Shown here: piece by piece, positions 29,014-39,218 of the stretch
How the letters are laid out: each line of letters opens with the position of its first letter
How positions within the stretch are numbered: the first letter of the stretch is position 1
NCBI GenBank assembly: GCA_035606695.1
Contig: DATNEW010000020.1
Coordinates: forward strand, 124,001-188,000
DNA length: 64,000 nucleotides
Direction: 5' to 3'
From: Gemmatimonadaceae bacterium
GTDB taxonomy: Bacteria > Gemmatimonadota > Gemmatimonadetes > Gemmatimonadales > Gemmatimonadaceae
Made by a program: the position numbers and the translations under genes
The notes under the pieces: generated by a model
What the model saw: the letters and a program-made list of their open reading frames with translations, nothing else
Database searches by the model: none
Told to the model about the DNA's origin: nothing

Positions 29014-29622
29014 TTGACCGCACAACCGTCCGTGCAACACCGCATCGTTCATCGAACTCGGCCATTCTTCGTCGCGCTCGCGATCCTCTCATCGCTCGCA
29101 TCGCTCGCGTGTGATGCCTCGCGTCTCGCCGCCCAGCAACCAGCGGCGCGCGATTCAACTTTGTGTACCGCGCGGTTCGACTCGTCTGCCGGACGGACCG
29201 CGCCGTCTATCGCGCGGAATCCAACGACTTCCCCTCCGTCGTCAACGGCGCGCGACTCGAACAAGGCCGGACCGGTCGACGTCGTCATCTTCGCCGCCGC
29301 AACCGCGCGCGAAGTGACGTTCGCGTCGCAGCCCGACCTGCGAGTGCGTTTGTGCGGTGGGCTCGATTCGATTCACGTGCTCGAGCGGCGCAACCTGCCG
29401 TCGCCCGTCGTCGCGGGCACCACGTACCGCGATGTATACGTCGCCGTTCAGATCTTCGGGCGGCTCAACGCGGACTGCATCACTCGCACACTGACCGGCC
29501 GCGCCCCGCGCGACACGGCGAACGCCAAATCATCGCAGCTCGATTGCGCGTCGCTCGAGCTGCACGGCACGGCGTCACCCACCCGACCGCCGGCGGACAC
29601 CGGCCGACCACCACGGAGATGA
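29014..29622 (+). CDS. Predicted lipoprotein of unknown function
   Basis: A 202-residue protein beginning at TTG 29014. A hydrophobic signal segment (FFVALAILSSLASLAC) ends at a lipobox cysteine near residue 33. The middle is of low complexity (SSAGRTAPSIARNPTTSPPSS). A more ordered part from about 85 to 175 contains VDVVIFAAATAREVTF and YVAVQIFGRL, suggestive of a small beta domain, and the tail is proline/arginine-rich. Two cysteines in the ordered part may be disulfide-bonded. I do not recognise a family. Its stop overlaps the next gene by four bases, so it is co-transcribed with the short paralogue of the minus-strand gene on its other side. Confidence 0.62.
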   Translation: MTAQPSVQHRIVHRTRPFFVALAILSSLASLACDASRLAAQQPAARDSTLCTARFDSSAGRTAPSIARNPTTSPPSSTARDSNKAGPVDVVIFAAATAREVTFASQPDLRVRLCGGLDSIHVLERRNLPSPVVAGTTYRDVYVAVQIFGRLNADCITRTLTGRAPRDTANAKSSQLDCASLELHGTASPTRPPADTGRPPRR

Positions 29623-30101
29623 TCACTCGCATGCGACTGTCACACCTCACCGCGCTCGTCGTGCTCTGCGCCGCTGCCGTTCCCGCGCTCGCGCAGACGC
29701 GGCCCGACTCCGCGGCCACCCGACGCACCACGCCGGCGCAAGGTCGCGTGCAAGCAAGCACGCAGGGGCTCACGCCCAATCGCGATGTGATTCTCGAGGT
29801 GCCGGAGCTGTCGGTCGACTCGATCGGCTTGACGGTGTCGGACGTCAAAGCGCACGTGTCGCTCGATGCGAACGCGATGAATCTCGTGCAACTCAGCGCC
29901 GGCGTCGACGTCGGCATCAAGAAGGTGCAACTCGGCATCGTCGGCGTGTACGCCGAGGTGTATCTCTACGCGGATCTCGACAACGTGGCGCGCATCGTCG
30001 ATCGAGTCGTCGCGACGCTCGACCGCAATCCGAAGATTCTCACGCAAGTCCTGGCCGCGGTCGACACCACGGTCAACGCGGCGCTGCCGAGAAAGAAATA
30101 G
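29619..30101 (+). CDS. Small secreted protein, paralogue of the 28073-28960 product
   Basis: A 160-residue protein with a signal peptide ending VPALAQ (about residue 26). The rest is one domain of about 100 residues with alternating hydrophobic positions (DVILEVPELSVDSIGLTV, then LSAGVDVGIKKVQLGIVGVYAEVYLYADLDNV), matching the core of the longer divergent gene at 28073-28960. Such a pattern suggests stacked beta-strands. ATG 29619 overlaps the previous stop; ATG 29631 is an alternative with GGAG further upstream. A perfect hairpin follows the stop. No function can be assigned. Confidence 0.7.
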   Translation: MITRMRLSHLTALVVLCAAAVPALAQTRPDSAATRRTTPAQGRVQASTQGLTPNRDVILEVPELSVDSIGLTVSDVKAHVSLDANAMNLVQLSAGVDVGIKKVQLGIVGVYAEVYLYADLDNVARIVDRVVATLDRNPKILTQVLAAVDTTVNAALPRKK

Positions 30102-30103
30102 AA

Positions 30104-30155
30104 CGCGGTGTTCGACGTGCCGCGGTAGTGAACCGCCCGCGCGTCGAACACCGCG
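30104..30155. terminator. Hairpin between convergent genes, possible bidirectional terminator
   Basis: CGCGGTGTTCGACG (30104-30117) pairs perfectly with CGTCGAACACCGCG (30142-30155). Inside, GCGGT (30122-30126) pairs with ACCGC (30132-30136). No T-run follows on either strand. Confidence 0.6.
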
Positions 30156-30163
30156 ACGAACAA

Positions 30164-32212
30164 TTACCAAATCTGCGCGCGCAGATTCGCCGGACGCACC
30201 ATCGGATCGCCGTCTTTGCATCCGAACGCGCGCGCAAACTCCGGCATGTTCGACAACGGGCCGTTCACCCGCCACTTGGCCGGCGCGTGCGGATCGGTGT
30301 TCACCTGTGCCTTGGCCGACTCATCGCGCTGCAGCGTGCGCCACGCCTGAGCCCAACCAAGGAAGAAACGCTGCTCCGGTGTGAAGCCGTCGATCTTTCC
30401 CGGCCGGCCGTTTTTCGCCAACGCGCGTTCCATGGCGAGATACGCGATCTTCAATCCGCCCAGATCGCCGATGTTCTCGCCGAGCGTGAGCTTGCCGTTC
30501 ACGTGCGTCGTCGCGTCAACGACGGTGTACGCATTGAACTGATCGATCACGCGCTGCGCCTGGGCGTTGTACTTGTCGGCGTCCTCCTTCGTCCACCAGT
30601 CGCGCAGATTGCCTTGCGCGTCGAACCGGCGGCCTTGATCGTCGAAGCCGTGTGACATCTCGTGGCCGATCACCGCGCCCATCGCGCCGTAGTTCACGGC
30701 GTCGTCGGCGTCGGGATCATAGAACGGCGGCTGCAGAATTCCCGCGGGAAACACGATCTCGTTCCACAGTGGATTGTAGTACGCGTTCACCGCCGACGGC
30801 GTCATGCTCCACTCGCTGCGGTCGATCGGCTTGCCGACCTTGGCCCAGTTGCGAGCGCCGGCCCAGTCGCTCAGCCGCTTCATGTTGTCCGCGTACTCGC
30901 GCGGCCGCGCCTCGAGCTTCGAGTAGTCACGCCACTTGTCGGGATAGCCGATCTTGCGCGTGAACGCATCGAGCTTCTCCGTCGCCTGCCGCTTCGTCGA
31001 GTCGCTCATCCAGTCGAGCTGCTGAATGCGATCGTGCAGCACCGAGACCATGTTGTCGACGATCGTCTTCGCGCGTGCCTTCGCCGCGGGGCTGAACGTC
31101 CGCGAGACGTATTCCTGGCCCACGGCTTCACCGAGCGCGGCGTTGGTATTGCGCTCGCACGTCTGCCAGCGCGGCAACGGCTCTTTCTGGCCAGTGAACA
31201 CTTTGCTGAAGTTGAAATTCTCGTCGGCAAAGCGCTTGGGCAGGTACGACGCGGATGTGTTGAGCAGACGCCAGCGCAACAGCGTTTTCCAATCGTCGAT
31301 CGGGATGGACGACAGGAAGCCGTTCATCGCGCGGAAGAAGTCAGGCTGCGCGACGTTGATCTCCGCGATCCCGGCCGGCGCGCCCTGCGCCGCCATGAAC
31401 GATTCCCAATGGATGGACGGCGTGATCGTGTCGAATTGCGCGACCGTCATCAGGTGGTAGATCGCGTTCGGGTTCCGCATCGCCACCCGATCCATCGACG
31501 CCTCGGCGAACTTGGTCTCGACCGCCAGCACTGTGTGCGCGTGCGCGGCCGCGTCGTTCGGCGACTCGCCGGCAAGCTCGAACATTTTCGCCACGTGCGC
31601 CACGAACCGGTCGCGAATGCGCTGCATGCTCGTGTCGGAGGACGTATAGTAGTTTTTTTCGGGCAGGCTCAAGCCGCCCTGGCCGGCATTCGCGATCACG
31701 CGATTAGAGTTCTTTAAATCCTGTCCGGCCCCGACGCCGAACGGCGCCAGGCCGTTGGTGTGCTCGAGCTCCGCGAGCGCCGCGGGCAGGTCCGCCGACG
31801 ATTGAATGGCGGCGATGCGCGCCATCGCCGCGTCGATCGGCTTGGTGCCAAGCGCCTCGATCGCCGCGGTGTCCATGCACGCGCCGAAGAACGCACCGAT
31901 CTTGTAGCGATTCGTGCCCGGCTGCACGCGGCCGGCTTTCACGTCGGCCGCCGCGCGCTCCTCGACCTCGCGCACGATCGCTTCATTCTTGTCCTGAAGC
32001 TCCTCGAACGCGCCCCACTCGCTGTACTTCGCGGGAATGGTATTCCGCTTGAGCCAACCACCGTTGGCGAACGTGTAGAAGTCCGTGCACGCCGCGCACG
32101 TCGTATCGAGATTCGCGCGATCGACGGCGTGATTCGCCGGACGCTGCGCCGAAGCCACACCGGCAGCGCCGGCGAGCAGGCTCGCGAGTGCGAACCGCAG
32201 AGTTAGTCGCAT
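30164..32212 (-). CDS. M13-family zinc metallopeptidase (neprilysin/PepO type)
   Basis: A 682-residue secreted endopeptidase, a paralogue of the 12050-14146 product. It has a signal peptide ending VASAQ (about 22), the family start NLDTTCAACTDFYTFANGGW, the zinc site HEMSH near residue 520 and the third ligand in GENIGD near 580. The C-terminus again ends in tryptophan after a PMVRPANLRAQIW tail, closely matching the paralogue (PMVRPESQRARIW). The glycine-rich insert of the other copy is absent. The start at 32212 is set by the signal peptide (open to 32287); no clear ribosome-binding site is visible. Having two divergent copies suggests different peptide preferences, which is inference. Confidence 0.95.
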   Translation of the reverse strand: MRLTLRFALASLLAGAAGVASAQRPANHAVDRANLDTTCAACTDFYTFANGGWLKRNTIPAKYSEWGAFEELQDKNEAIVREVEERAAADVKAGRVQPGTNRYKIGAFFGACMDTAAIEALGTKPIDAAMARIAAIQSSADLPAALAELEHTNGLAPFGVGAGQDLKNSNRVIANAGQGGLSLPEKNYYTSSDTSMQRIRDRFVAHVAKMFELAGESPNDAAAHAHTVLAVETKFAEASMDRVAMRNPNAIYHLMTVAQFDTITPSIHWESFMAAQGAPAGIAEINVAQPDFFRAMNGFLSSIPIDDWKTLLRWRLLNTSASYLPKRFADENFNFSKVFTGQKEPLPRWQTCERNTNAALGEAVGQEYVSRTFSPAAKARAKTIVDNMVSVLHDRIQQLDWMSDSTKRQATEKLDAFTRKIGYPDKWRDYSKLEARPREYADNMKRLSDWAGARNWAKVGKPIDRSEWSMTPSAVNAYYNPLWNEIVFPAGILQPPFYDPDADDAVNYGAMGAVIGHEMSHGFDDQGRRFDAQGNLRDWWTKEDADKYNAQAQRVIDQFNAYTVVDATTHVNGKLTLGENIGDLGGLKIAYLAMERALAKNGRPGKIDGFTPEQRFFLGWAQAWRTLQRDESAKAQVNTDPHAPAKWRVNGPLSNMPEFARAFGCKDGDPMVRPANLRAQIW

Positions 32213-32280
32213 CTGTAGGAAGGGAAGGGGATTGGAGAATCGGCACGGTTGCGTCCGCTCCGGCGGCCGCGGTGCCACAG

Positions 32281-32377
32281 CTGTCATTCCGAGCGTAGCG
32301 AGAGATCTCGCTGATCGGTAGAGGGGCCCCCGCTCGACCGGTATGAGAGATTCCTCGCCTTCGGCTCGAAATGACAG
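32281..32377. repeat. Inverted CTGTCATTCCGAGCG...CTCGAAATGACAG repeat
   Basis: CTGTCATTCCGAGCG (32281-32295) and CTCGAAATGACAG (32365-32377) form the ends of a 97-bp element in the gap upstream of the M13 gene. It is a variant of the GTCATCCTGAGCG family. Confidence 0.75.
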
Positions 32378-32401
32378 GCGGTTCTACACCACTCCCCGCG
32401 A

Positions 32402-33145
32402 CTAGATGCCGATCTTCACTCCGACGCGGACCAGCAGCATCGGCGTTCTGCTCTCGAACGGCGTGATGGCGATCTGGCTGTTCGGGAGATCCTGAATGCT
32501 GCCAGGGTGGAGATACTGCGCCCGGCCGCCATCGAAGTACTGCGCGCCGAAGTCCAGCAGAACCTTCGTGGTCCGCTGATACAGCGGAACGAGCACGCCG
32601 CCGCCAAGGACCCACGCGGTTGTCGCGTCCGACTGGTTCGTCGTATTCGCGAAGTCGAAATGATCGTCGGTGCCGTCGACGTGGCTCTGCGTGAAAAAGA
32701 ATTGACCGCCGAACCCTGCGTTGGCGTATGGTCGCACCCACCCCGTCGGCGCGGTGAGTTGCAGGCCGATCGCAGTCGGCACCACATAGTTGCTCGTCGA
32801 GACGTCGACCTGCACGCGGCCGCCGATCGTTGGACTCAACGGAACGCGCTTCGATTCATGCCCGTATTGCAAGAACCCGAGGTCGGCCCGCAGCGCAACG
32901 ATGCCACGGCGGTCGAGCGAAAACAGGTACGCGCCAGTGGCGCCGTATCCGAGGCCGACATTGTCGCCGAATTGGCCCTGCGGCCGGCTTTGAATGATCG
33001 CGATCGTTCCTGAACTGCGGCGCTCGAACTCATTCGGTTCGTGGTTGCGCCGCGAGCAGACGCACGAGGTGGAATCCTGCGCAATGACGGGCGAGGTCGC
33101 GGCGGCCAGGAGCGCGGCGACGAAAGCAAGGCGAGCGGACGACAT
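32402..33145 (-). CDS. Outer-membrane beta-barrel protein
   Basis: A 247-residue protein with a signal peptide ending SPVIAQ (about residue 23), then a short cysteine pair (SCVCS) and a series of amphipathic strands separated by polar turns (GDNVGLGYGATGAYLFSLD, GIVALRADLGFLQYG, WVRPYANAGFGGQFFFTQS and so on). It ends LLVRVGVKIGI, a terminal strand closing on a hydrophobic residue, as expected for an OmpW/OprF-like eight-stranded barrel. No binding motif is seen, so a specific role cannot be given. The start at 33145 has a GGGG-rich upstream stretch; the frame is open to 33196. It lies upstream of the M13 gene on the same strand with a repeat in between. Confidence 0.78.
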   Translation of the reverse strand: MSSARLAFVAALLAAATSPVIAQDSTSCVCSRRNHEPNEFERRSSGTIAIIQSRPQGQFGDNVGLGYGATGAYLFSLDRRGIVALRADLGFLQYGHESKRVPLSPTIGGRVQVDVSTSNYVVPTAIGLQLTAPTGWVRPYANAGFGGQFFFTQSHVDGTDDHFDFANTTNQSDATTAWVLGGGVLVPLYQRTTKVLLDFGAQYFDGGRAQYLHPGSIQDLPNSQIAITPFESRTPMLLVRVGVKIGI

Positions 33146-33250
33146 GTGAACCCCGGGTGGAAAGGCTTCACTCTTCATTACGTAGCCGGGTTTCACGGCA
33201 GAGCGCGTACCTCCGCTCAGAACGCTCCGCTCACGCGTGCTATGTCGTTC

Positions 33251-34852
<1,602 letters not shown>

Positions 34853-34936
34853 CGCTGCATGATATCGCAGGGAGCGCGCCAAGCGAGCGGGGCGGGCACG
34901 AGCTTAACCTTCTCGAAACCGGCGCCGATACTCATC

Positions 34937-36406
34937 ATGAGTAACTCCCCTTTCCCGCCTCTCCGCATGTCCCGTCGACTACCCGGCATGATGGCTCGTC
35001 TCGCGGCCGTGATTGCCTGGCCGTTCGTTGCCGCTTTGCCGGCCGTGGCGCAACGCGCTCCGCTTCGGCCATTGAGCTACACGCGCTTCGTTCTGCCGAA
35101 CGGACTCGTCGCGTTGCTCAACGAGGATCACACCGCGCCTTCGGCCGTTGTCGACATCTGGTATCACATCGGTTCCAAGGACGACAAACCCGGTCGTACG
35201 GGCATGGCGCACTTGTGCGAGCACCTGTACAGCTTCCGGCCGCCGCATCTCACGCAGAACCTCGCGCTGTTCTACGTCTCGCTCGGCGCCGCGTCGACGC
35301 ACTTCGCGAATACGACGGAAGACATCACCCACTTTTACGTCACCCTTCCCTCGAATGTGCTCGAGACGGTGTTGTGGGCGGAAAGCGACCGGCTGGTGAG
35401 CCCATTTGGTCTCGTCGATTCGGCGCAGATGGCCTCGGTGCTCGGCGTCGTCGCGCGCGAGCGGCAGGCGAACTTCGAGGCCGTTCCGTATGGCGTGTTT
35501 CGCGAGCTGAACATCGCCGCGATCTATCCGCCGGGACATCCGTATCACTTCTCGCCGATTCCGCCGATGGCGGATCTCTACGCCGCGACGGTGTCGGATC
35601 TCCGGGAGCAGTGTCGTCCATACTACGCGCCGAACAACGCCGTGATCAGCATCAGCGGCGACTTCAATCCGGCGCAGGCGAAGGCGTGGATCACGAAATA
35701 CTTCGGTGGCATTCCGCGAACGGCGGTTCCGGCGCGCGTCGTGGTACCGCGCGTCACGCTCGCGAAGGAATCTCGGGTCGTGCTCGAGGACAGCCGCGTG
35801 AACGTGACTCGTCTGGCGATGTCGTGGCCCGGCGCCGCGTTCACGGATTCGTCGCGCGCCGCGCTGCGTGCCGTCGCGTATTTGTTGACGGCGCCGCGCT
35901 TCGGACGTTTGAGCAAGCTGGTCGTCGACGACCGCAAGCTCGCGACGAACGTCATCGCCGAAAATATCGATATGGAGAAAGGCGGCGTGTTTCAGATTCT
36001 TGCGTTCCCGCGTCCCGGCGTGTCGTTGACCGCGCTCGAGACCGTCGTGGACAGCGTCATCGCGGGACTCTCCACAGCGCCCTTCACGCAGCGCGACGTC
36101 GAACGCTTCAACGCGTACGACGGGATGCTGGCAACAGAGAGCCTGCAAAGCCGCTACGCCCGCGCCGACACACTTGCGCATGGCGAGATCTTCGCGGGCG
36201 ATCCGGTGGCCTACGCGAAGCAGACGAACGCGGCGCGCGCGTTGCGCCCCTCGGACTTGCAAGCGGCCGCAAAGCGCTATCTCACGCCCGGCCGCGTCGT
36301 GATGAGCATGGTACCCGCGGGCAAGCTCGATCTCGTGAGCAAGCCGAATCTGCCGTATGAAAACGTGACGCCGCCGAGCTCCGTGCAGCGGAAGACGACG
36401 CCATGA
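34937..36406 (+). CDS. M16-family metallopeptidase, catalytic subunit
   Basis: A 489-residue secreted protein of the pitrilysin family. A signal peptide covers about the first 40 residues (ends ALPAVAQ). The inverted zinc motif HLCEH is at about 92-96, with a conserved NTTEDITHFYVTLPSN segment after it, so this subunit is probably active. The rest follows the two-domain M16 layout (NNAVISISGDFNPAQAKAWITKYFG near 230). It overlaps the next gene by four bases; together they match the common pairing of an active and an inactive M16 subunit that form a clamshell peptidase. ATG 34937 has no clear ribosome-binding site; ATG 34967 is an alternative. Confidence 0.9.
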   Translation: MSNSPFPPLRMSRRLPGMMARLAAVIAWPFVAALPAVAQRAPLRPLSYTRFVLPNGLVALLNEDHTAPSAVVDIWYHIGSKDDKPGRTGMAHLCEHLYSFRPPHLTQNLALFYVSLGAASTHFANTTEDITHFYVTLPSNVLETVLWAESDRLVSPFGLVDSAQMASVLGVVARERQANFEAVPYGVFRELNIAAIYPPGHPYHFSPIPPMADLYAATVSDLREQCRPYYAPNNAVISISGDFNPAQAKAWITKYFGGIPRTAVPARVVVPRVTLAKESRVVLEDSRVNVTRLAMSWPGAAFTDSSRAALRAVAYLLTAPRFGRLSKLVVDDRKLATNVIAENIDMEKGGVFQILAFPRPGVSLTALETVVDSVIAGLSTAPFTQRDVERFNAYDGMLATESLQSRYARADTLAHGEIFAGDPVAYAKQTNAARALRPSDLQAAAKRYLTPGRVVMSMVPAGKLDLVSKPNLPYENVTPPSSVQRKTTP

Positions 36407-37821
36407 GAAAACTCATATTGGTGGTTTCGATAGCCGCGTTCGGCGCCGCCGCCACGCTCGAGGGGCAGGACATCGACCGCTCGAAGCGCCCCGACATTCC
36501 GCCGGCGGCGGCGTTTCACTTCCCCGCGGTGCATCACCACAAGCTGCCGAACGGGCTGCAGTTGTATGTCGTCGAGGACCACACCATCCCGCTCGTGGCC
36601 GCGCGCATCATTCTGCCTGATGCATCGCTCGACCCGGTCGGCAAGGAAGGTCTCGATTCGCTGACGATCGGTGTGCTGCGCGAAGGCACGACGACGAAAG
36701 GTGCGACAGAGCTCGCTGAAGCTTCGGCCGATCTCGGAACGACGGTGACACCGACGCGCTTTACGGTCACAAGCGACGAGGCGCGCGCCGCACTGAGTTT
36801 GGTCGGCGACATGCTCATGCACTCGCTGCTCGATTCCGGCGCGGTCGAACGCCGTCGCGCAGGCCAGGCGGCGCAGGCGCGCGGGAACATGCTCAATCCC
36901 AGCACGCCGGCGCGTCGCCTGTTTTACTCGTTGATCTATTCGCCGGACGATGACTTCGTGCGATCGCTCGCCGCAAACGACACTGTCGTCGGCCGCCTCA
37001 CGCGCGATGACGTCCTTCGTCACTACCAGCAGTACATCGGCCCGCGAACGACAGCGATCGTGCTCGTCGGCGACCTGACTGACGCCGCCGCGCTCTCGCT
37101 CGTGAAGAGCATCTTTGGTTCGTGGTCGTCACCCGCGACGCTGCCCGCGCGACGTGCCGCGGCATCCGTCGCGCCGCACCCGACGACCATTTACATCAGC
37201 GACGTACCGGCCTTCAGCGACGCGTACGTCTTCGTCGGCAACGCCATCGCGCCGCGACGCTCGACGCCCGATTTCTATGCGGCCGAGGTGGCCTCGATCG
37301 TCGCGCACTTGCGGATGCAGCTGGTGTTGCGCGAACAGCGATCGCTCATGTATTCCGGCAGCTCCGGCATCATCTGGTCGGTGCCGCCGCGTCCGTCGGT
37401 GTTCGTTGGCTCGACGCGGCTCAATGTCGCGAAGTCCGACACGGCGCTCGTCGCGTGGCTGGGCTTTCTTCGCGAGTTGCGTTCAGGCACCGCCAGCGCG
37501 CAGGACGTGGACGCCGCGCGCAAATACATCGTGGCGTTTCTCACGCAACGCATGGACGGTCCCGATCAAATCGCGGATCGCGTCGCGGACATGGTACGCG
37601 GCGAGATGCCGCTCGACTATTACGACCGATACATGGCGGGCATCGCCGCCGTAACGCCGGCCGAGGCGAATGCCGCGGCCGCGAAGATCTTCGATACCGA
37701 TCATTTCACCATCAGCATCTCGGGCCCGCGCGCGGCGCTCGAGCGCGTGCTGCGCGCGGCGAACATCGCGCCGGTCGTGGCCGTGGATGCGAACGGGCGG
37801 CCGATCGAATCGAAGAAGTAG
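36403..37821 (+). CDS. M16-family peptidase homologue, non-catalytic subunit
   Basis: A 472-residue secreted protein with a signal peptide (about 1-22, ending LEGQ). It has the M16 fold pattern (KLPNGLQLYVVEDHTIPLV near 46, later RTTAIVLVGDLTDAAALSLVKSIFG), but the zinc motif position reads GKEGLDSLTIGVL and lacks HxxEH. It is therefore expected to be inactive and to complete the substrate chamber with its upstream partner, as in mitochondrial processing peptidase. The start overlaps the previous stop. The convergent L,D-transpeptidase gene ends 33 bases beyond. Confidence 0.9.
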   Translation: MRKLILVVSIAAFGAAATLEGQDIDRSKRPDIPPAAAFHFPAVHHHKLPNGLQLYVVEDHTIPLVAARIILPDASLDPVGKEGLDSLTIGVLREGTTTKGATELAEASADLGTTVTPTRFTVTSDEARAALSLVGDMLMHSLLDSGAVERRRAGQAAQARGNMLNPSTPARRLFYSLIYSPDDDFVRSLAANDTVVGRLTRDDVLRHYQQYIGPRTTAIVLVGDLTDAAALSLVKSIFGSWSSPATLPARRAAASVAPHPTTIYISDVPAFSDAYVFVGNAIAPRRSTPDFYAAEVASIVAHLRMQLVLREQRSLMYSGSSGIIWSVPPRPSVFVGSTRLNVAKSDTALVAWLGFLRELRSGTASAQDVDAARKYIVAFLTQRMDGPDQIADRVADMVRGEMPLDYYDRYMAGIAAVTPAEANAAAAKIFDTDHFTISISGPRAALERVLRAANIAPVVAVDANGRPIESKK

Positions 37822-37854
37822 TCGGCCGCCGCGCCCGCGGATCGTGCCGTGCGC

Positions 37855-39057
37855 TCAGTCCACGAACTCGATGACCACGCCGGGCTTGATGGCGGCGGCG
37901 AGTCGCGCCGCATCCCAGTTCGTGAGGCGCACGCATCCGTGCGAGCTCGCGAGCCCGATCGTATGCGGCAGCGGGGTGCCGTGAATGCCGACGTGCTCCT
38001 TGCTCGTCGCGATCCAGACGATGCCCACCGGTGAGTTGGGTCCCGGCTCGAGCGTCGCACGCGGACGCGAATCCGGCACGTCGGAGTAGAGCGACGGGTC
38101 GTAGTGAAAGACCGGATGCCACTGCACGCCTTCCACGCGATATCGTCCGGACGGCGACGGGTCATACTCCGACCCAACGGTGGTCGGAAAGTGGTAGACG
38201 ATCGACCCGTCCGCCGCGAGCGCGTGCAGATACCGGCCGCTCTTGGCGACGTGAATCTTCACGATCGGTTTGACGGGCTCGCTGCGGTGAAGATGCTCGG
38301 CATCGAACGGCTCGACGTTTGGCACCCACAACGTCATGCCCGCCGCGAGATGATTGAAGTTGACCGTGGGATTCAGCTTGCGAAGCACGTCGGTGACTGT
38401 ATGAAAACGCTCATCGAGCATCTCGAGCGCCGACGCGTAGCACTCGCACGGCAGCTTTTCCTGATCGTACACGCTTGCGGGAATCCATAGGTACGGGCCT
38501 ATGATGTCGTCTTCGGTCAGCGTGTACTGCACCGCGCCGTCGATGCGTCCGACTTCGTCCACGAGCTTCGCGTACGTCGCCTGGTCGAGGCGGCCGGTCG
38601 CGGGAAGACCATTTTCCTGCTGATAGAAGAGCACGGCCTTGGACATGTTCTGTCCGGCTTTTCCGTTGAGCACTCCGCTCGAGAAATGCGCGCGGTCCAA
38701 CATGATCTGCGTGCGGAGCACCGCCGGCCCTTCATCGGCTTCGAGCGCGTCCGGCGACGGGTCTTCGTTGATGCTCGCCGGCGAAATCGCGGTCACAGCG
38801 GTTCCAGTGGATACCGCGGACACTGTCGTACGCGTCGTTACGACAGGCGCCGGCGCTACGACTGCCTGAACGCCATGCGAGTGCGTCTGCAGATCACTCA
38901 CCGCCGACGTCCGCCAACTGGTGTCGCCACGCGATGAGAGCGGTGTCAGATCCGCCGCGTCCCGGTCCATCTCGGGAGTGACCACCGAGACCGGCCGCGC
39001 CCGGCACGCCGCCCCCAACACCAACACCGCCAAAACCACGCTGCTCAACCGCCGCAT
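37855..39057 (-). CDS. L,D-transpeptidase (YkuD family) lipoprotein
   Basis: A 400-residue envelope protein. The signal peptide ends with lipobox LGAAC (Cys about 18). A helical peptidoglycan-binding-like domain (AVLFYQQENGLPATGRLDQATYAKLVDEVG) lies near 125-170, a LysM-like segment (HTVTDVLRKLNPTVNFNHLAAGMTLWVPN) near 225-255, and the YkuD catalytic domain near 270-398 with HGTPLP and the nucleophile in SSHGCVRL (Cys near 380). It forms 3-3 cross-links in peptidoglycan or attaches proteins to it. The start at 39057 has GGAGG five bases before the ATG; a TTG at 39069 is less likely. It is divergent from deoC. Confidence 0.93.
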   Translation of the reverse strand: MRRLSSVVLAVLVLGAACRARPVSVVTPEMDRDAADLTPLSSRGDTSWRTSAVSDLQTHSHGVQAVVAPAPVVTTRTTVSAVSTGTAVTAISPASINEDPSPDALEADEGPAVLRTQIMLDRAHFSSGVLNGKAGQNMSKAVLFYQQENGLPATGRLDQATYAKLVDEVGRIDGAVQYTLTEDDIIGPYLWIPASVYDQEKLPCECYASALEMLDERFHTVTDVLRKLNPTVNFNHLAAGMTLWVPNVEPFDAEHLHRSEPVKPIVKIHVAKSGRYLHALAADGSIVYHFPTTVGSEYDPSPSGRYRVEGVQWHPVFHYDPSLYSDVPDSRPRATLEPGPNSPVGIVWIATSKEHVGIHGTPLPHTIGLASSHGCVRLTNWDAARLAAAIKPGVVIEFVD

Positions 39058-39218
39058 CCAATCCTCCAAGCCGATACATGATTGGGTTTACATGATTCGT
39101 ACCCGAGGTCGCGCGCACTCTCGTCACCTCCCGTGCGATGCGGTACATTTGCGTGACGGGCAATTCCACTCACGAGCCCGATACTCCGCCTCGTTTCGGC
39201 GGCATTTTGGTGGCTCCG

